Positions 54,461-63,889 are shown, counted from the first letter of the stretch. The stretch is DNA of 64,000 nt from Arcicella aurantiaca (GCF_003148625.1 NZ_QGGO01000002.1:89183-153182); one strand, 5' to 3'. The notes: generated by a model from the letters alone, not told the origin. Numbers and translations are program-made.

Positions 54461-54861
54461 TGTTAAGCGAGTTAAGGATTTAATAATGGAAGTTTGTATT
54501 CAAAAACTGGGTGAAGAGCAAATTTGCTTGAGCAAGTAGAATAGCTTAGAATTGAACCTGTTTAAACTTTTCGTTTTGAATGGGAATTAATTTTACGACT
54601 GTATTTTTAAAATTTTGCTCCGCTGTGGAGCAGATATAGCATTGCTACATTAAATAAATTTTAAACTCACAGACTTCAAATGAAACGATTTACAATCAAA
54701 GGAATAAGTTTAAACAGGTTCATTATATTTCAGTGTTAAATTATTGACTAAATTTAGTAAATAACATTGTTTTTTGGTACAACGTGGTGTTTGAAAATGA
54801 GTAAATGGTAATTTTACTAACAAATATATTCAGAACAAGAATTATGCAATTCATCACATTT
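54461..54861. other. Divergent intergenic region with a MITE
   Basis: About 400 bp with no gene. It contains the 168-bp MITE copy 54554-54721. I see no consensus promoter. A minor extension of the nucleosidase frame runs back to 54805. Confidence 0.5.
54554..54721. mobile_element. MITE-like element, copy 2 (168 bp)
   Basis: Same inverted termini as 31942-32114 (GAACCTGTTTAAACTT). The interior has diverged, but the central feature GTGGAGCAGATATAGCATTGCTAC corresponds to the GTGGAACTGCATAGCAGAGCTAC of copy 1. Confidence 0.8.
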
Positions 54862-55650
54862 ATGAAAAAATTAATCATATTATTTTTATTATTTTCTTTT
54901 CAAGTACAAGCACAGAAACCCTTAACTGCTATTTTGGGTGCATTCAGTGACGAAGTAAAATTGTTAGAAGATTCTCTTCAACATAAACAAATCATCAATC
55001 TGAAAGGAATACGTTTTCTTACAGGCGAGTTACGTGGACGTTCGGTAGTGGTGGCTCTTACAGGCGTAGGCAAAGTAAATGCCGCCATGACTACCACCAT
55101 TTTATTGATGAATTGGCAACCTCAACAATTGATTTTTACAGGTATTGCAGGAGGCGTAAATCCAGAGATTATGCCGGGCGATATGGTCATTGCCCAATCA
55201 ACGATTCAGCATGATTTTGGCAAAATAGACTCCACAGGAATGGTGCTTTGGCAGACCTTTAATCCAACCGATAAATCCAGAAATCCGCTTTATTTTCCTG
55301 CTGATTCCGTGTTGTTAAAAAAAGCTCAAAAAGTGTCAAATCTGACGAAATTCAAGGAAATTGTAGGTAGAAAAGTGAAGGTTATGACAGGAATTGTTGC
55401 TACGGGAGACGTTTTTGTAAACTCAGATGAAAAAGTAAAAGAACTCCAAAATAAAGTAAAAGCCGATGCGACCGAAATGGAAGGTGGAGCAGTAGCACAG
55501 GTTTGTTACGAGTTGAAAATACCATGTTTAATCCTCAGAAGTATCAGCGATAATGCCAACTCAAAAGCCCACGTTGATATGAATGTTTTTGGTTCAATTG
55601 CGGCTTATAATTCAGCAAGTTTGGTATTGGGGATTTTGGGGGAGTTGTAA
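54862..55650 (+). CDS. Exported MTA/SAH nucleosidase family protein
   Basis: 262 residues of the phosphorylase/nucleosidase (PNP-UDP) superfamily. From ATG 54862 the N-terminus is a signal peptide (KKLIILFLLFSFQVQAQ). The catalytic domain shows TGVGKVNAAMTTTILL, FTGIAGGVNPEIMPGDMVIA and the ribose/base segment ATEMEGGAVAQVCYELKIPCLILRSISDNA with the conserved acid. Homology to 5'-methylthioadenosine/S-adenosylhomocysteine nucleosidase is clear; the usual enzyme is cytoplasmic, so its periplasmic placement is unusual. It precedes the ADP-ribosyltransferase gene by 43 bp. Confidence 0.88.
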   Translation: MKKLIILFLLFSFQVQAQKPLTAILGAFSDEVKLLEDSLQHKQIINLKGIRFLTGELRGRSVVVALTGVGKVNAAMTTTILLMNWQPQQLIFTGIAGGVNPEIMPGDMVIAQSTIQHDFGKIDSTGMVLWQTFNPTDKSRNPLYFPADSVLLKKAQKVSNLTKFKEIVGRKVKVMTGIVATGDVFVNSDEKVKELQNKVKADATEMEGGAVAQVCYELKIPCLILRSISDNANSKAHVDMNVFGSIAAYNSASLVLGILGEL

Positions 55651-55681
55651 GTTTTTGAGCGTAAAATATTATTAAAATACC

Positions 55682-55689
55682 TATATTTG
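55682..55689 (+). promoter_or_regulatory. Candidate -7 box just before the ADP-ribosyltransferase gene
   Basis: TATATTTG (55682-55689) ends four nt before the ATG; a TTTTTG lies 24 nt upstream. If used, transcription would begin at or near the start codon (a leaderless message). Confidence 0.3.
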
Positions 55690-55693
55690 ATTT

Positions 55694-56242
55694 ATGACCA
55701 TTGAGGAATACGCCACAAAATACCTTTCTCTTGAAATTCAACTCATCGAATCCAGCCAAGAACGGCTGAACATTTTACCAGAATTGACTGTTTATGAAAA
55801 AGCTATTATTTTTAAATATTCAGAAGACGGATATGAAGATTTGAACGAAAAATTACGCCTGAGTGGAGGCAAAGACATTTCTATTTTTGGAATACTTTTA
55901 GATGAATGTTTAAACAAATTACCTGATTATCAGGGACGAGTTTATAGAGGAGTAAGTTTAAACAAATATGATTTGAATAGGTATTTAGAAGCATTTCAAA
56001 ACAATATTCTGATTACTGAATCTTTTTTTATTTCAACAAGTGAATCTCAATTAGCATCAAGAATGTTTGGACGAAATGTTCAATTTCAAATTATCAGCAA
56101 AAAAGGAAAAAGTATTAGAGAAATTGCTAAATTTGAAGATGAAAGAGAAGTATTATTTAGACATAACACTTGTTTTGAAATTTTAGATATTTCTCATAAT
56201 CAGGATGTTATTATAATGAAGGAGATTAATGGAAAAGCATAA
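55694..56242 (+). CDS. ADP-ribosyltransferase-fold protein (R-S-ExE class), toxin candidate
   Basis: 182 residues. Three motifs in the correct order for NAD-dependent mono-ADP-ribosyltransferases: Arg85 in VYRGVS, Ser114-Thr115-Ser116 in FFISTSES, and Glu150-Arg-Glu152 in FEDEREVLF. The R-STS-ExE set is the pattern of arginine-modifying toxins and ART2-type enzymes. No secretion signal, so intracellular action is likely. The following gene overlaps it by 14 bp, as in toxin-antitoxin operons. Target and activity are inferred; the sequence does not fit DarT, ParT/RES or the Fic family. Confidence 0.8.
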   Translation: MTIEEYATKYLSLEIQLIESSQERLNILPELTVYEKAIIFKYSEDGYEDLNEKLRLSGGKDISIFGILLDECLNKLPDYQGRVYRGVSLNKYDLNRYLEAFQNNILITESFFISTSESQLASRMFGRNVQFQIISKKGKSIREIAKFEDEREVLFRHNTCFEILDISHNQDVIIMKEINGKA

Positions 56243-56558
56243 AAAAAATATTTCGACAACACAACCTGACCGCTTGACTAAATTATTAGTCAATGACTTT
56301 CAGAAATTTAAGAATACAAATGTTTCTCCAAGAAGTTCTGAACTTGACGAAGAAATCCTGACTTCTTTCATTCAAGTTCTTGACGCTAAACTTTTAGACG
56401 ATACTCTACCAAGAGAAGAAACGGTCAGAATAATGAAATTAGTGAGTATTTTGGATTGGGAAAGAGAAAAAGCAACAATTACTCCCGAAAATATTGATGG
56501 GAAAATAGATACCGCCAAACGATTACAGAAAAAGTCGCAATCAGGATTTAATCAATAA
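56229..56558 (+). CDS. Small helical partner of the ADP-ribosyltransferase
   Basis: 109 residues, highly charged and mostly helical (ELDEEILTSFIQVLDAKLLDDTLPREETVRIMKLVSILDW), with a basic N- and C-terminus. No recognised family and no ADP-ribosylglycohydrolase motif. Its ATG at 56229 overlaps the end of the preceding gene by 14 bp, so the two are translationally coupled. Antitoxin or immunity role is inference from position. A strong terminator follows 8 bp after the stop. Confidence 0.65.
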   Translation: MEKHKKNISTTQPDRLTKLLVNDFQKFKNTNVSPRSSELDEEILTSFIQVLDAKLLDDTLPREETVRIMKLVSILDWEREKATITPENIDGKIDTAKRLQKKSQSGFNQ

Positions 56559-56565
56559 AAACCCC

Positions 56566-56594
56566 AAAAGCCCACGCCAAAAACGTGGGCTTTT
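56566..56594 (+). terminator. Terminator after the ADP-ribosyltransferase pair
   Basis: AAAAGCCCACG-CCAAAAA-CGTGGGCTTTT, perfect 11-bp stem ending in T residues. Closes the two-gene unit. Confidence 0.88.
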
Positions 56595-56680
56595 CTTTAA
56601 CTTTATAGTCAATTTAGGTGTTAGGTTTTAGAGGCTCAGGTTTATTTAACCCCTAAATCCCAACCCCCATTCCCTAAAAT

Positions 56681-59515
56681 ATGGCAAACAATCATTCAGA
56701 CATTACAGGACACGATAATATTGAAATTCTTGGTGCAAGAGAACACAATCTCAAAAATATTGACCTAACCATTCCCCGCAATAAATTAGTCGTTTTTACA
56801 GGAATTTCTGGCTCTGGAAAATCCTCTTTGGCTTTTGATACGGTTTATGCCGAAGGACAACGCCGATATATGGAGTCGTTTTCTGCGTATGCTCGTAGTT
56901 TTATGGGCAACATGGAACGTCCTGATGTCGATAAAATCAATGGGCTTTCTCCTGTAATTTCTATTGAACAAAAAACGACTTCCAAAAATCCACGCTCAAC
57001 CGTTGGAACGGTTACGGAAATTTACGACTTCATGCGTTTGCTTTACGCACGGGCGGGCGAAGCGTTTAGTTACGTCACGGGCGAGAAGATGATTAAGCAG
57101 TCTATCGACCAAATTATTGACGTGATTTTGCAAGATTATCAAAACCAAAAATTGATTATTCTTGCCCCCGTCGTGAAAGGGCGTAAAGGTCATTACCGTG
57201 AATTATTCGTTCAAATTGAGAAGTTGGGCTATACAAAAGTGCGTGTGGATGGCGTAGTGATGGATATTCAGCCCAAAATGCAACTCGACCGTTTCAAAAT
57301 TCACGATATTGAAATTGTGATTGACAGAATTATCGTCAAAACCGAAGACCGTTTTCGTTTATCGCAATCCGTTCAAACTGCTTTGAATCAAGGAAAAGGC
57401 ATCATGATGACTCGTGATGAAAAAAATGAGGTTCGCAATTTCTCAAAATACTTGATGGACCCCGTTTCGGGCATTAGCTACGACGAACCTTCGCCCAATA
57501 ATTTTTCTTTTAATTCGCCCTACGGTTGGTGTCCGACTTGTCAAGGTTTGGGAAAAGTGGAAGAAATTACCGAAGATTCAATTCTACCCGACAAAACCCT
57601 CAGCATTGAAAAAGGAGCAATTGCTCCCATCGGAGAATTTCGTGATATGTGGATTTTTAAGCAATTGGAAGTGTTATTGAAACCCTACAAGGTAAATTTG
57701 AAAACGCCAATTGAAAAATTCCCTGCCGAAGCCATCGAAATTATGTTGCATGGAACGGATACGCCCGTGGCTGTTCCTTCCAAAAAATACGAAGGAACGG
57801 ATTGGAACACCAAATACGAAGGTATTGTAACGTTTTTGAAACGTCAGCAAGAAACAGGTTCGGAGAAAATTCAAGACTGGATAAAGGATTTTATGGTGGT
57901 GAGTACCTGCCCAGATTGTAAAGGTTTACGCTTGAAAAAGGAGTCGCTTCATTTCTTGATTGACCATAAAAATATCGCTCAATTAGCCGAAATGGACATT
58001 ACCGAGTTGGCGGAATGGTTTACAGGTTTAGAGCCAAGAATGTCGGAACGTCAAAACGTAATTGCCAAAGAAATTTTGAAGGAAATCAGAAAAAGAATTG
58101 GCTTTTTGACGGGTATTGGCTTAGAATATTTAACGCTAAATCGTTCATTACGAACGCTTTCGGGTGGTGAAGCACAACGTATTCGTTTGGCAACGCAAAT
58201 TGGTACGCAACTGACCAACGTGTTGTACATCATGGACGAACCAAGTATCGGTTTGCACCAACGAGACAACGTAAAATTGATTCAAGCTCTCAAAGATTTA
58301 CGTGATTTGGGCAATTCGGTTCTCATCGTTGAACACGACAAAGACATGATGTTGGAGTCGGACTATATCGTGGATATTGGACCGGGAGCAGGACGACATG
58401 GCGGAGCAATTGTGGGACAAGGAACGCCAACTGAATTTTTGCAGAACAATTCGACAACCGCTAATTTTTTGAGTGGCAAAATAGGCATTGAAGTTCCAAA
58501 ACAACGCCGAAAAGGCAATGGCAATACGCTGATTATCAAAGGAGCATCAGGAAATAACCTCAAAAACGTTACCTTAAAATTGCCTTTGGGAAAAATGATT
58601 TCGATAACTGGTGTAAGTGGCTCAGGGAAATCTTCGCTGATTCATGATACCATGTACCCGATTTTGAACCGTCATTTTTTCAATGCTAAACAAGAACCAA
58701 TGGCTCATAAATCGGTAGAAGGTTTAGAACATTTAGATAAAGTTATTGAAGTTGACCAATCGCCTATTGGACGCACACCACGCTCGAATCCTGCTACATA
58801 CACGGGTATGTTTACGGACATACGCACCTTGTACGCCGAGTTGCCCGAATCTAAAATTAGAGGTTACAAAGCGGGTCGTTTCAGCTTCAATGTGAAAGGC
58901 GGACGTTGCGAAGATTGCGAAGGTGCAGGCATGAAAAAAATCGAAATGGAATTCTTGCCCGACGTTCATGTGGCTTGCGAAACCTGCAAAGGGAAACGCT
59001 TTAATCGGGAGACTCAGGAAGTTCGTTTTAAGGGGAAATCAATTGCCGATGTGTTGGATATGACGGTGGAACAAGCGGTAGAATTCTTTGAAAATCAGCC
59101 TAAAATTGCTCGTAAGGTACAAATGCTCAACGAAGTAGGTTTGGGATATATCACCATCGGACAACAAGCCACCACGCTGTCGGGAGGAGAAGCCCAACGA
59201 GTAAAATTAGCCGAAGAACTCTCGAAAAGAGACACGGGCAAAACCATGTATATCTTGGACGAACCCACCACTGGGCTCCATTTTCAAGACATCAAAAAAC
59301 TCTTGGAAGTCCTCAACCGATTGGCAGACAAAGGCAATACCGTCTTGATTATTGAACATAATTTAGACGTAATCAAAGTATCCGACCACGTAATTGACAT
59401 CGGTCCAGAGGGAGGACAAAAAGGCGGAAACATCATCGCAGAAGGCACACCAGAACAAGTAGCGAAGGTAAAAGGAAGTTATACGGCGAAGTTTTTGAAG
59501 GAGGAGCTTTCTTGA
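56681..59515 (+). CDS. uvrA: UvrABC excinuclease ATPase subunit A
   Basis: DNA damage recognition in nucleotide excision repair; 944 residues, full length. Two ABC ATPase halves: Walker [13 protein letters not shown] near residue 43 and [12 protein letters not shown] near residue 645, signatures [12 protein letters not shown] and [12 protein letters not shown], Walker [12 protein letters not shown] and [11 protein letters not shown]. Zinc modules [17 protein letters not shown] and [18 protein letters not shown]. Start ATG 56681 is preceded by an intergenic CCTAA-type repeat. Confidence 0.98.
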   Translation: MANNHSDITGHDNIEILGAREHNLKNIDLTIPRNKLVVFTGISGSGKSSLAFDTVYAEGQRRYMESFSAYARSFMGNMERPDVDKINGLSPVISIEQKTTSKNPRSTVGTVTEIYDFMRLLYARAGEAFSYVTGEKMIKQSIDQIIDVILQDYQNQKLIILAPVVKGRKGHYRELFVQIEKLGYTKVRVDGVVMDIQPKMQLDRFKIHDIEIVIDRIIVKTEDRFRLSQSVQTALNQGKGIMMTRDEKNEVRNFSKYLMDPVSGISYDEPSPNNFSFNSPYGWCPTCQGLGKVEEITEDSILPDKTLSIEKGAIAPIGEFRDMWIFKQLEVLLKPYKVNLKTPIEKFPAEAIEIMLHGTDTPVAVPSKKYEGTDWNTKYEGIVTFLKRQQETGSEKIQDWIKDFMVVSTCPDCKGLRLKKESLHFLIDHKNIAQLAEMDITELAEWFTGLEPRMSERQNVIAKEILKEIRKRIGFLTGIGLEYLTLNRSLRTLSGGEAQRIRLATQIGTQLTNVLYIMDEPSIGLHQRDNVKLIQALKDLRDLGNSVLIVEHDKDMMLESDYIVDIGPGAGRHGGAIVGQGTPTEFLQNNSTTANFLSGKIGIEVPKQRRKGNGNTLIIKGASGNNLKNVTLKLPLGKMISITGVSGSGKSSLIHDTMYPILNRHFFNAKQEPMAHKSVEGLEHLDKVIEVDQSPIGRTPRSNPATYTGMFTDIRTLYAELPESKIRGYKAGRFSFNVKGGRCEDCEGAGMKKIEMEFLPDVHVACETCKGKRFNRETQEVRFKGKSIADVLDMTVEQAVEFFENQPKIARKVQMLNEVGLGYITIGQQATTLSGGEAQRVKLAEELSKRDTGKTMYILDEPTTGLHFQDIKKLLEVLNRLADKGNTVLIIEHNLDVIKVSDHVIDIGPEGGQKGGNIIAEGTPEQVAKVKGSYTAKFLKEELS

Positions 59516-59544
59516 TTTTGGAATTGGGATTTGGAATTGCGGAT

Positions 59545-59573
59545 TTTGGTTTCGAGTGAATTGAGTATATTTG
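59545..59573 (+). promoter_or_regulatory. Promoter of the Septu-like pair
   Basis: TTTG (59545-59548), 17 nt, TATATTTG (59566-59573). The start would be near 59580, so translation begins at ATG 59591 and the operon is independent of uvrA. Confidence 0.6.
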
Positions 59574-59590
59574 GAAAAATAATTAAAAAT

Positions 59591-60997
59591 ATGAGTGGAT
59601 TTGCTGAAAATATGGAATCACCAGTAATGTACTTAAAATCACTTGCAATAAAAAATGTAAGAAGTTTTAAGAACAGTAGCAAAATTATATTTACTACTGA
59701 AAATCCTGTATATTCTACTCAAGGAGCAGTATTTGAGAATAACGGAGGCAAAGCTGAGATACTAACATTGTCAGGACAGTTATTAAAACCCTCTCAATGG
59801 ACAGTAATTTTAGGAAATAATAATACAGGGAAAACTACTATTTTAAAGTGTATTGCTGATTTGTACTTAAAAACAGAAAAAGTTTCTGATGAAATGGCTC
59901 AAAATGTTTATTTTGGGCAGAAAGGTCTTTATTATATCAATACAGATAAAAACAAAGTTGAATTAATTAATAATTCAGAGGGACATTATTTTTTGAATTT
60001 TTTATTTAAAAAATCAGGTTTAGGCTGGCATTTTCAACGTGATTTTATTTGGGGAATTTTAAAGGAAAAAGATGAATCAGTTAATTATCCCGCTACCGAA
60101 GTAAAAGAGACTCTTTTTTTTAAAAATATCTTCCTCCAAGGTTACAGCACCCAAAGAAAAACCTCAGAAAGTAGTCTTTCAGAACAAGAAAATACGGAAA
60201 CTGTCCAAAGTTTTTTCACTAATAATTTTGAGTTAATTAATGTTGAAGAATGGCTTTTGCAGATTAATTACGCTTCGAAAAATGATGATTCTACAAAATC
60301 AGATAGAGAAAGAGCTAAAAGCATTGAGAAAAGAGTACGAGAAGTAATTACCAGTGAGATTTTACCTGATATTCAAGATTTTAGATTTCGTTCAACCCAA
60401 GATTTTAAAAATTATATCGAATTCCAAACAGATTATGGTTGGGTTCGTTTAAAAGATTTGGGCTATGGTTATCAAGCAACTTTAGCTTGGGTAATGGATT
60501 TGGCAAAACGAATGTTTGACCGTTATCCAACTTCAAAAAATCCGTTAGCTGAACCTGCGGTGGTTTTGGTGGATGAAATTGATTTACATCTTCATCCAGA
60601 ATGGCAACGCAAAATCATTAGCTATCTGAGTAATATTTTTAAAAATACTCAATTCATCGTTACGGCACATAGCCCATTAGTCGTGCAATCTGCTGAGAAT
60701 GTTAATTTGGTAATGCTCGAAAAAGATGGCGACCATATCAATATTCGTCAGCAATTTGGCAGTTTTAAAGGTTGGACAGTCGATGAAATATTGACGGAAT
60801 TAATGGGAATGGACGATAAAACGATGTCTGACACTTACCTCGAATTGATGAAACAATTTGATGAAGCCTTAGACGAAGACAATTACGAAAAAGCTCATTC
60901 GGCTTATGAAGGTTTGGATAAAATACTGCATCCGTCAAGTCCACAGCGTAAGATTTTAAGAATACAAATGTCGTCCTTATCCCCCATAGAAGCATGA
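59591..60997 (+). CDS. AAA/ABC-type ATPase, Septu PtuA-like
   Basis: 468 residues. Walker A GNNNTGKTT at 75-83, signature-like LKDLGYGYQATLAWV, Walker B VVLVDEIDLHLHPEW with Asp328-Glu329, and the switch histidine His360 in FIVTAHSPLVV. This is the ATPase type of PtuA, RloC-like and OLD-family defence proteins; no TOPRIM domain is present. The next gene is an HNH nuclease overlapping by 4 bp (ATGA), which makes Septu the best match. A TTG 20 codons upstream is in frame, but the promoter at 59545-59573 excludes it. Confidence 0.88.
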   Translation: MSGFAENMESPVMYLKSLAIKNVRSFKNSSKIIFTTENPVYSTQGAVFENNGGKAEILTLSGQLLKPSQWTVILGNNNTGKTTILKCIADLYLKTEKVSDEMAQNVYFGQKGLYYINTDKNKVELINNSEGHYFLNFLFKKSGLGWHFQRDFIWGILKEKDESVNYPATEVKETLFFKNIFLQGYSTQRKTSESSLSEQENTETVQSFFTNNFELINVEEWLLQINYASKNDDSTKSDRERAKSIEKRVREVITSEILPDIQDFRFRSTQDFKNYIEFQTDYGWVRLKDLGYGYQATLAWVMDLAKRMFDRYPTSKNPLAEPAVVLVDEIDLHLHPEWQRKIISYLSNIFKNTQFIVTAHSPLVVQSAENVNLVMLEKDGDHINIRQQFGSFKGWTVDEILTELMGMDDKTMSDTYLELMKQFDEALDEDNYEKAHSAYEGLDKILHPSSPQRKILRIQMSSLSPIEA

Positions 60998-61734
60998 TTC
61001 AGTTAAAATCAGTTCCTCTACCTAAATTATTAACAGAAAAATTGCGAGAAGAACTAACAAATAAATTTAAGGCTAATAAAAAGGAGAATGTTTGGAATAA
61101 ACCATACATAAAAAAGGCTCTTTTAAAAATGTCCAATTCTAAATGTTGTTATTCTGAATGTAAACTTGATGAAAAAAGCAACTACATGGAAATAGAGCAT
61201 TTTCACGCTAAAAGTATTTATCCAGACAAGGTTGTAGAATGGGCAAATCTTCTCCCAAGTTCTAAAAGGTGTAATGGCAAAAAAGATAATTGGGATGTTA
61301 TAGCTGAGCCAATTATTCATCCCGTTTTAGATAATCCCAAAGACCATCTCTATCTGAAGAATTTTCGGCTCTATGGTCGTACTCAAAAAGGTAAAAACAC
61401 TATTATTGCCGTTGATTTAAACGATAGGCAACATTGGGTTAATCCAAGATTTGATATGGGTTCCAAAATTCAAGAAAAATTAGAAGAAATTGAAGAACAA
61501 TTACCAAACTTACAAACAGATAAAACAAAAAGGAGATTAATAAAAACCTTAAAAAATATTCTGCGAGAAGGTACAAAAGATTATGAATTTAGTGCCGTAG
61601 CTGCTACTATTATTCTACATGATGACAACTATATTCTTGTCAAAAGAGCCTTTCAAGATAATGATTTGTGGGATAACGAATTTAAAGAATTAGAAATCGA
61701 AGTTGAATATTGTGCAATGGATATTAAGGCTTAA
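60994..61734 (+). CDS. HNH-type nuclease, Septu PtuB-like
   Basis: 246 residues. Zinc/HNH elements: CCYSECKLDE (Cys51, 52, 56), EIEHFHAKSIYPD with His69 and His71, WANLLPSSKRCNGKKDN with Asn85 and Cys93. This is the TIGR02646-like HNH arrangement seen in PtuB. Residues 150-200 are a helical, charged linker. Starts at ATG overlapping the ATPase stop (ATGA), so the pair is coupled. Probably cleaves invading DNA when activated by the ATPase; inferred from family. Confidence 0.85.
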   Translation: MIQLKSVPLPKLLTEKLREELTNKFKANKKENVWNKPYIKKALLKMSNSKCCYSECKLDEKSNYMEIEHFHAKSIYPDKVVEWANLLPSSKRCNGKKDNWDVIAEPIIHPVLDNPKDHLYLKNFRLYGRTQKGKNTIIAVDLNDRQHWVNPRFDMGSKIQEKLEEIEEQLPNLQTDKTKRRLIKTLKNILREGTKDYEFSAVAATIILHDDNYILVKRAFQDNDLWDNEFKELEIEVEYCAMDIKA

Positions 61735-61738
61735 CTTC

Positions 61739-61794
61739 TGCCGTTGTCTGTGTCTCCACAGACAACTCAATGGTTTATTTTGTGAAATGATTGT
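61739..61794. repeat. Half hairpin plus 34-bp direct repeat, left copy
   Basis: First part is the CCGTTGTCTGTGTCTCCACAGAC half of the 42972 family. It continues with a 34-bp sequence (61761-61794, GACAACTCAATGG ... ATGATTGT) that recurs exactly at 63816-63849. Confidence 0.75.
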
Positions 61795-61851
61795 CCCCTC
61801 TGGTTCAAGCGACGTAAAATAAGAGATTGTAAATAATTCAAAAATAAAATC

Positions 61852-62310
61852 ATGATGGAAAAAATTAAATTACTATTCAACAAGAATCGTTTTACGTTCT
61901 TAGCTTATATAATTCCATTCTCAATTATATTTATTGGGAATTATTTTGTCAATCATGTTTTTTCTGGAGAAAGACCTTTAAAATATTTTGGATTAGAGGC
62001 ATATCAAATAATAATTATTATTGGCTTAATCCCTATATTATTTCTAAAAGAAAATAATCTTTTAAGAATAATGGCAATTTGGATGATGATTAATACGATT
62101 ATGCCATTTCATAAAATATATAAATGGTTTTCAAATACTGAGTTGGCACATTATTTAGCCAATTATTTAGGCATTGATAATAATTTAGTATTAGGATTTA
62201 TTTTGTGTATAGCTGGTTTTTTTCATCATAAAATTCGTAATGTAGCATTATTTATACTGCTTGGACTAACGTTTTATACAATATATTGTCAATATCTTAA
62301 AATGAATTAG
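61852..62310 (+). CDS. Membrane protein of unknown function
   Basis: 152 residues, very hydrophobic and AT-rich, with four or five transmembrane segments (FTFLAYIIPFSIIFIGNYF; AYQIIIIIGLIPILFL; LVLGFILCIAGFF; VALFILLGLTFYTIYCQY). A conserved-looking FHKIYKWF motif lies near the middle. Not recognised. It lies between a hairpin repeat and an IS, after the Septu-like pair, so it could be an accessory cargo gene. Start ATG 61852 (the second ATG, one codon on, is equally possible). Confidence 0.6.
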   Translation: MMEKIKLLFNKNRFTFLAYIIPFSIIFIGNYFVNHVFSGERPLKYFGLEAYQIIIIIGLIPILFLKENNLLRIMAIWMMINTIMPFHKIYKWFSNTELAHYLANYLGIDNNLVLGFILCIAGFFHHKIRNVALFILLGLTFYTIYCQYLKMN

Positions 62311-62350
62311 GTTCTATATTTTATAGGTGTTCCCGCCCTTGTTGGTGTTT

Positions 62351-63809
62351 TCCACCATAGCCGTCAGGCTAAGAGTTAATAATATCTTTTGTGTAAGGTT
62401 TATAATGTTTAATTCCAATCTTTTTTCTCTCTTTTTTAGCTCTCGTCCATAATTCTTCGAAAATACACTGCAACCATTTTTTTAGGTCAACCATTTTTTT
62501 TGGAGATGCCCCCATAATACTTTCAAGTTTTTTTTACAATTTTATAAGCTTTCCATTCACTAAGTTCAAAGTCTGTTTGTTGTTTTGTAAAATCATTAAA
62601 AAGGCGTTGGATGTATCCACTCAATAGAATAGAGATTAGCTTTCCATAGAGATAACACTCAAACCTTGCAATACTCATTTTACCTATTTTATCAATTTCA
62701 AAAACACTCTTCCAAATTTTAAAAAGTAGCTCAATTTGCCATCTAAGCATATAAAAAGGGTATATTTGACTTGTTTTCAAGAGTTGTTGTGGTGCATTTG
62801 TAATGAAAACATTATAATGAGCTAATTCTTTTTTAAAATCAGAGTTTCGGTAAGGGGAACGTCTCTTTTTTGATTGGTTTTTCTCTTTATTTTCATACTT
62901 CTTTAGCCGTTTTTGAACAATGGCTTCTGGTATTTTTTGTAAATGTAAACGTACTTTGAGTTTATTTTTTGAACACCCTAAATATAGTTCCTTTTCAAAA
63001 TTATCTCCTTTTATCTGTTCAAAAATAACATCCCATTCTATTGGCTGATATTCCCCTTCAAGGTTTTTAGTAAAAAGACTTGTCCCTATTTTATATCTAC
63101 TGATAAAGTAACCTCCTTTTTGAGCAATATCTGTAAAATGAGTCAGTTTATAATAGCCCAAATCCATTAGATGTAAATCATTAGCAGAAATATCTATCCC
63201 TTTTTGATTCAACCAATCTGTATCTGTTTCTTTGCCATTACGAAAATCTAATTTGAGTATTTTACCACTTAATAAATCAAACTCGTGTTGAATTTTTATA
63301 ACACTACCTGTGGTATCACCTGCATTTCCCTGATAGTAAGTGGTTAAATCTGAAGGTAATTGAAAACTGGTAGCATCTCGTAAAATAATACGTTTAAACC
63401 CACAACTAAAATGTTTTTGCTTACTTGAAGCTGACAAAACCTTCTCAAAAATTGATTCAAAGCATTTTCGCATAAAGCTAACGCCATGAATATTAAAACG
63501 TTCGTCTAAAGATTGTTTGGTTAGCTTAACTCCAAAATTATTAAATAGTTCTGTTCCTAAATCATTGAGACTATCCACTTTACCATTACTGACTAAACAG
63601 GTATTCAATTGCAAAAACATCCAAGCACTTAAACGAGATGTACTTCGTTCTACAAATTTCACTTCTCTTCCTAAACGCTCAATGCTTTCAGCTTTAAAAA
63701 ATTTACTTAACTCGCCAAAACAAGTTGATGATAAATTTATATCTTTAAAACAATTTTTTTCCATATCGCAAAGATAGGATTTAACTCTTAGCCTGACGGC
63801 TATGGTGGA
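62351..63809. mobile_element. IS4-family insertion sequence
   Basis: 1459 bp with perfect 29-bp terminal inverted repeats (TCCACCATAGCCGTC ... ) enclosing one transposase gene on the minus strand. No clear target duplication: left flank GTTGGTGTTT, right flank GACACTGACA. That suggests later rearrangement. Confidence 0.9.
62523..63764 (-). CDS. IS4-family DDE transposase
   Basis: 413 residues. DDE triad Asp130 (ILRDATSFQL), Asp201 (HLMDLGYYK) and Glu345 within the IS4 YREK signature Y338-x2-R341-x3-E345-x6-K352 (FYMLRWQIELLFKIWK). The frame is intact, so the element is probably functional or recently so. It lies within inverted repeats 62351-62379 and 63781-63809. Start ATG at 63762-63764. 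Confidence 0.93.
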   Translation of the reverse strand: MEKNCFKDINLSSTCFGELSKFFKAESIERLGREVKFVERSTSRLSAWMFLQLNTCLVSNGKVDSLNDLGTELFNNFGVKLTKQSLDERFNIHGVSFMRKCFESIFEKVLSASSKQKHFSCGFKRIILRDATSFQLPSDLTTYYQGNAGDTTGSVIKIQHEFDLLSGKILKLDFRNGKETDTDWLNQKGIDISANDLHLMDLGYYKLTHFTDIAQKGGYFISRYKIGTSLFTKNLEGEYQPIEWDVIFEQIKGDNFEKELYLGCSKNKLKVRLHLQKIPEAIVQKRLKKYENKEKNQSKKRRSPYRNSDFKKELAHYNVFITNAPQQLLKTSQIYPFYMLRWQIELLFKIWKSVFEIDKIGKMSIARFECYLYGKLISILLSGYIQRLFNDFTKQQTDFELSEWKAYKIVKKT

Positions 63810-63815
63810 GACACT

Positions 63816-63849
63816 GACAACTCAATGGTTTATTTTGTGAAATGATTGT
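63816..63849. repeat. 34-bp direct repeat, right copy
   Basis: Identical to 61761-61794, following GTGGAGACAC, which is the right half of the GTCTGTG hairpin family. The IS joins directly to this remnant. Confidence 0.8.
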
Positions 63850-63889
63850 TCTAAAATGGTCGTCTGTGAAGAGAAAGACTTTTGACGAA

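Noticed and set aside
59531-59590. TTG start for the Septu-like ATPase
   Set aside because: The promoter -33 and -7 boxes lie within this stretch, so it cannot be translated from that promoter.
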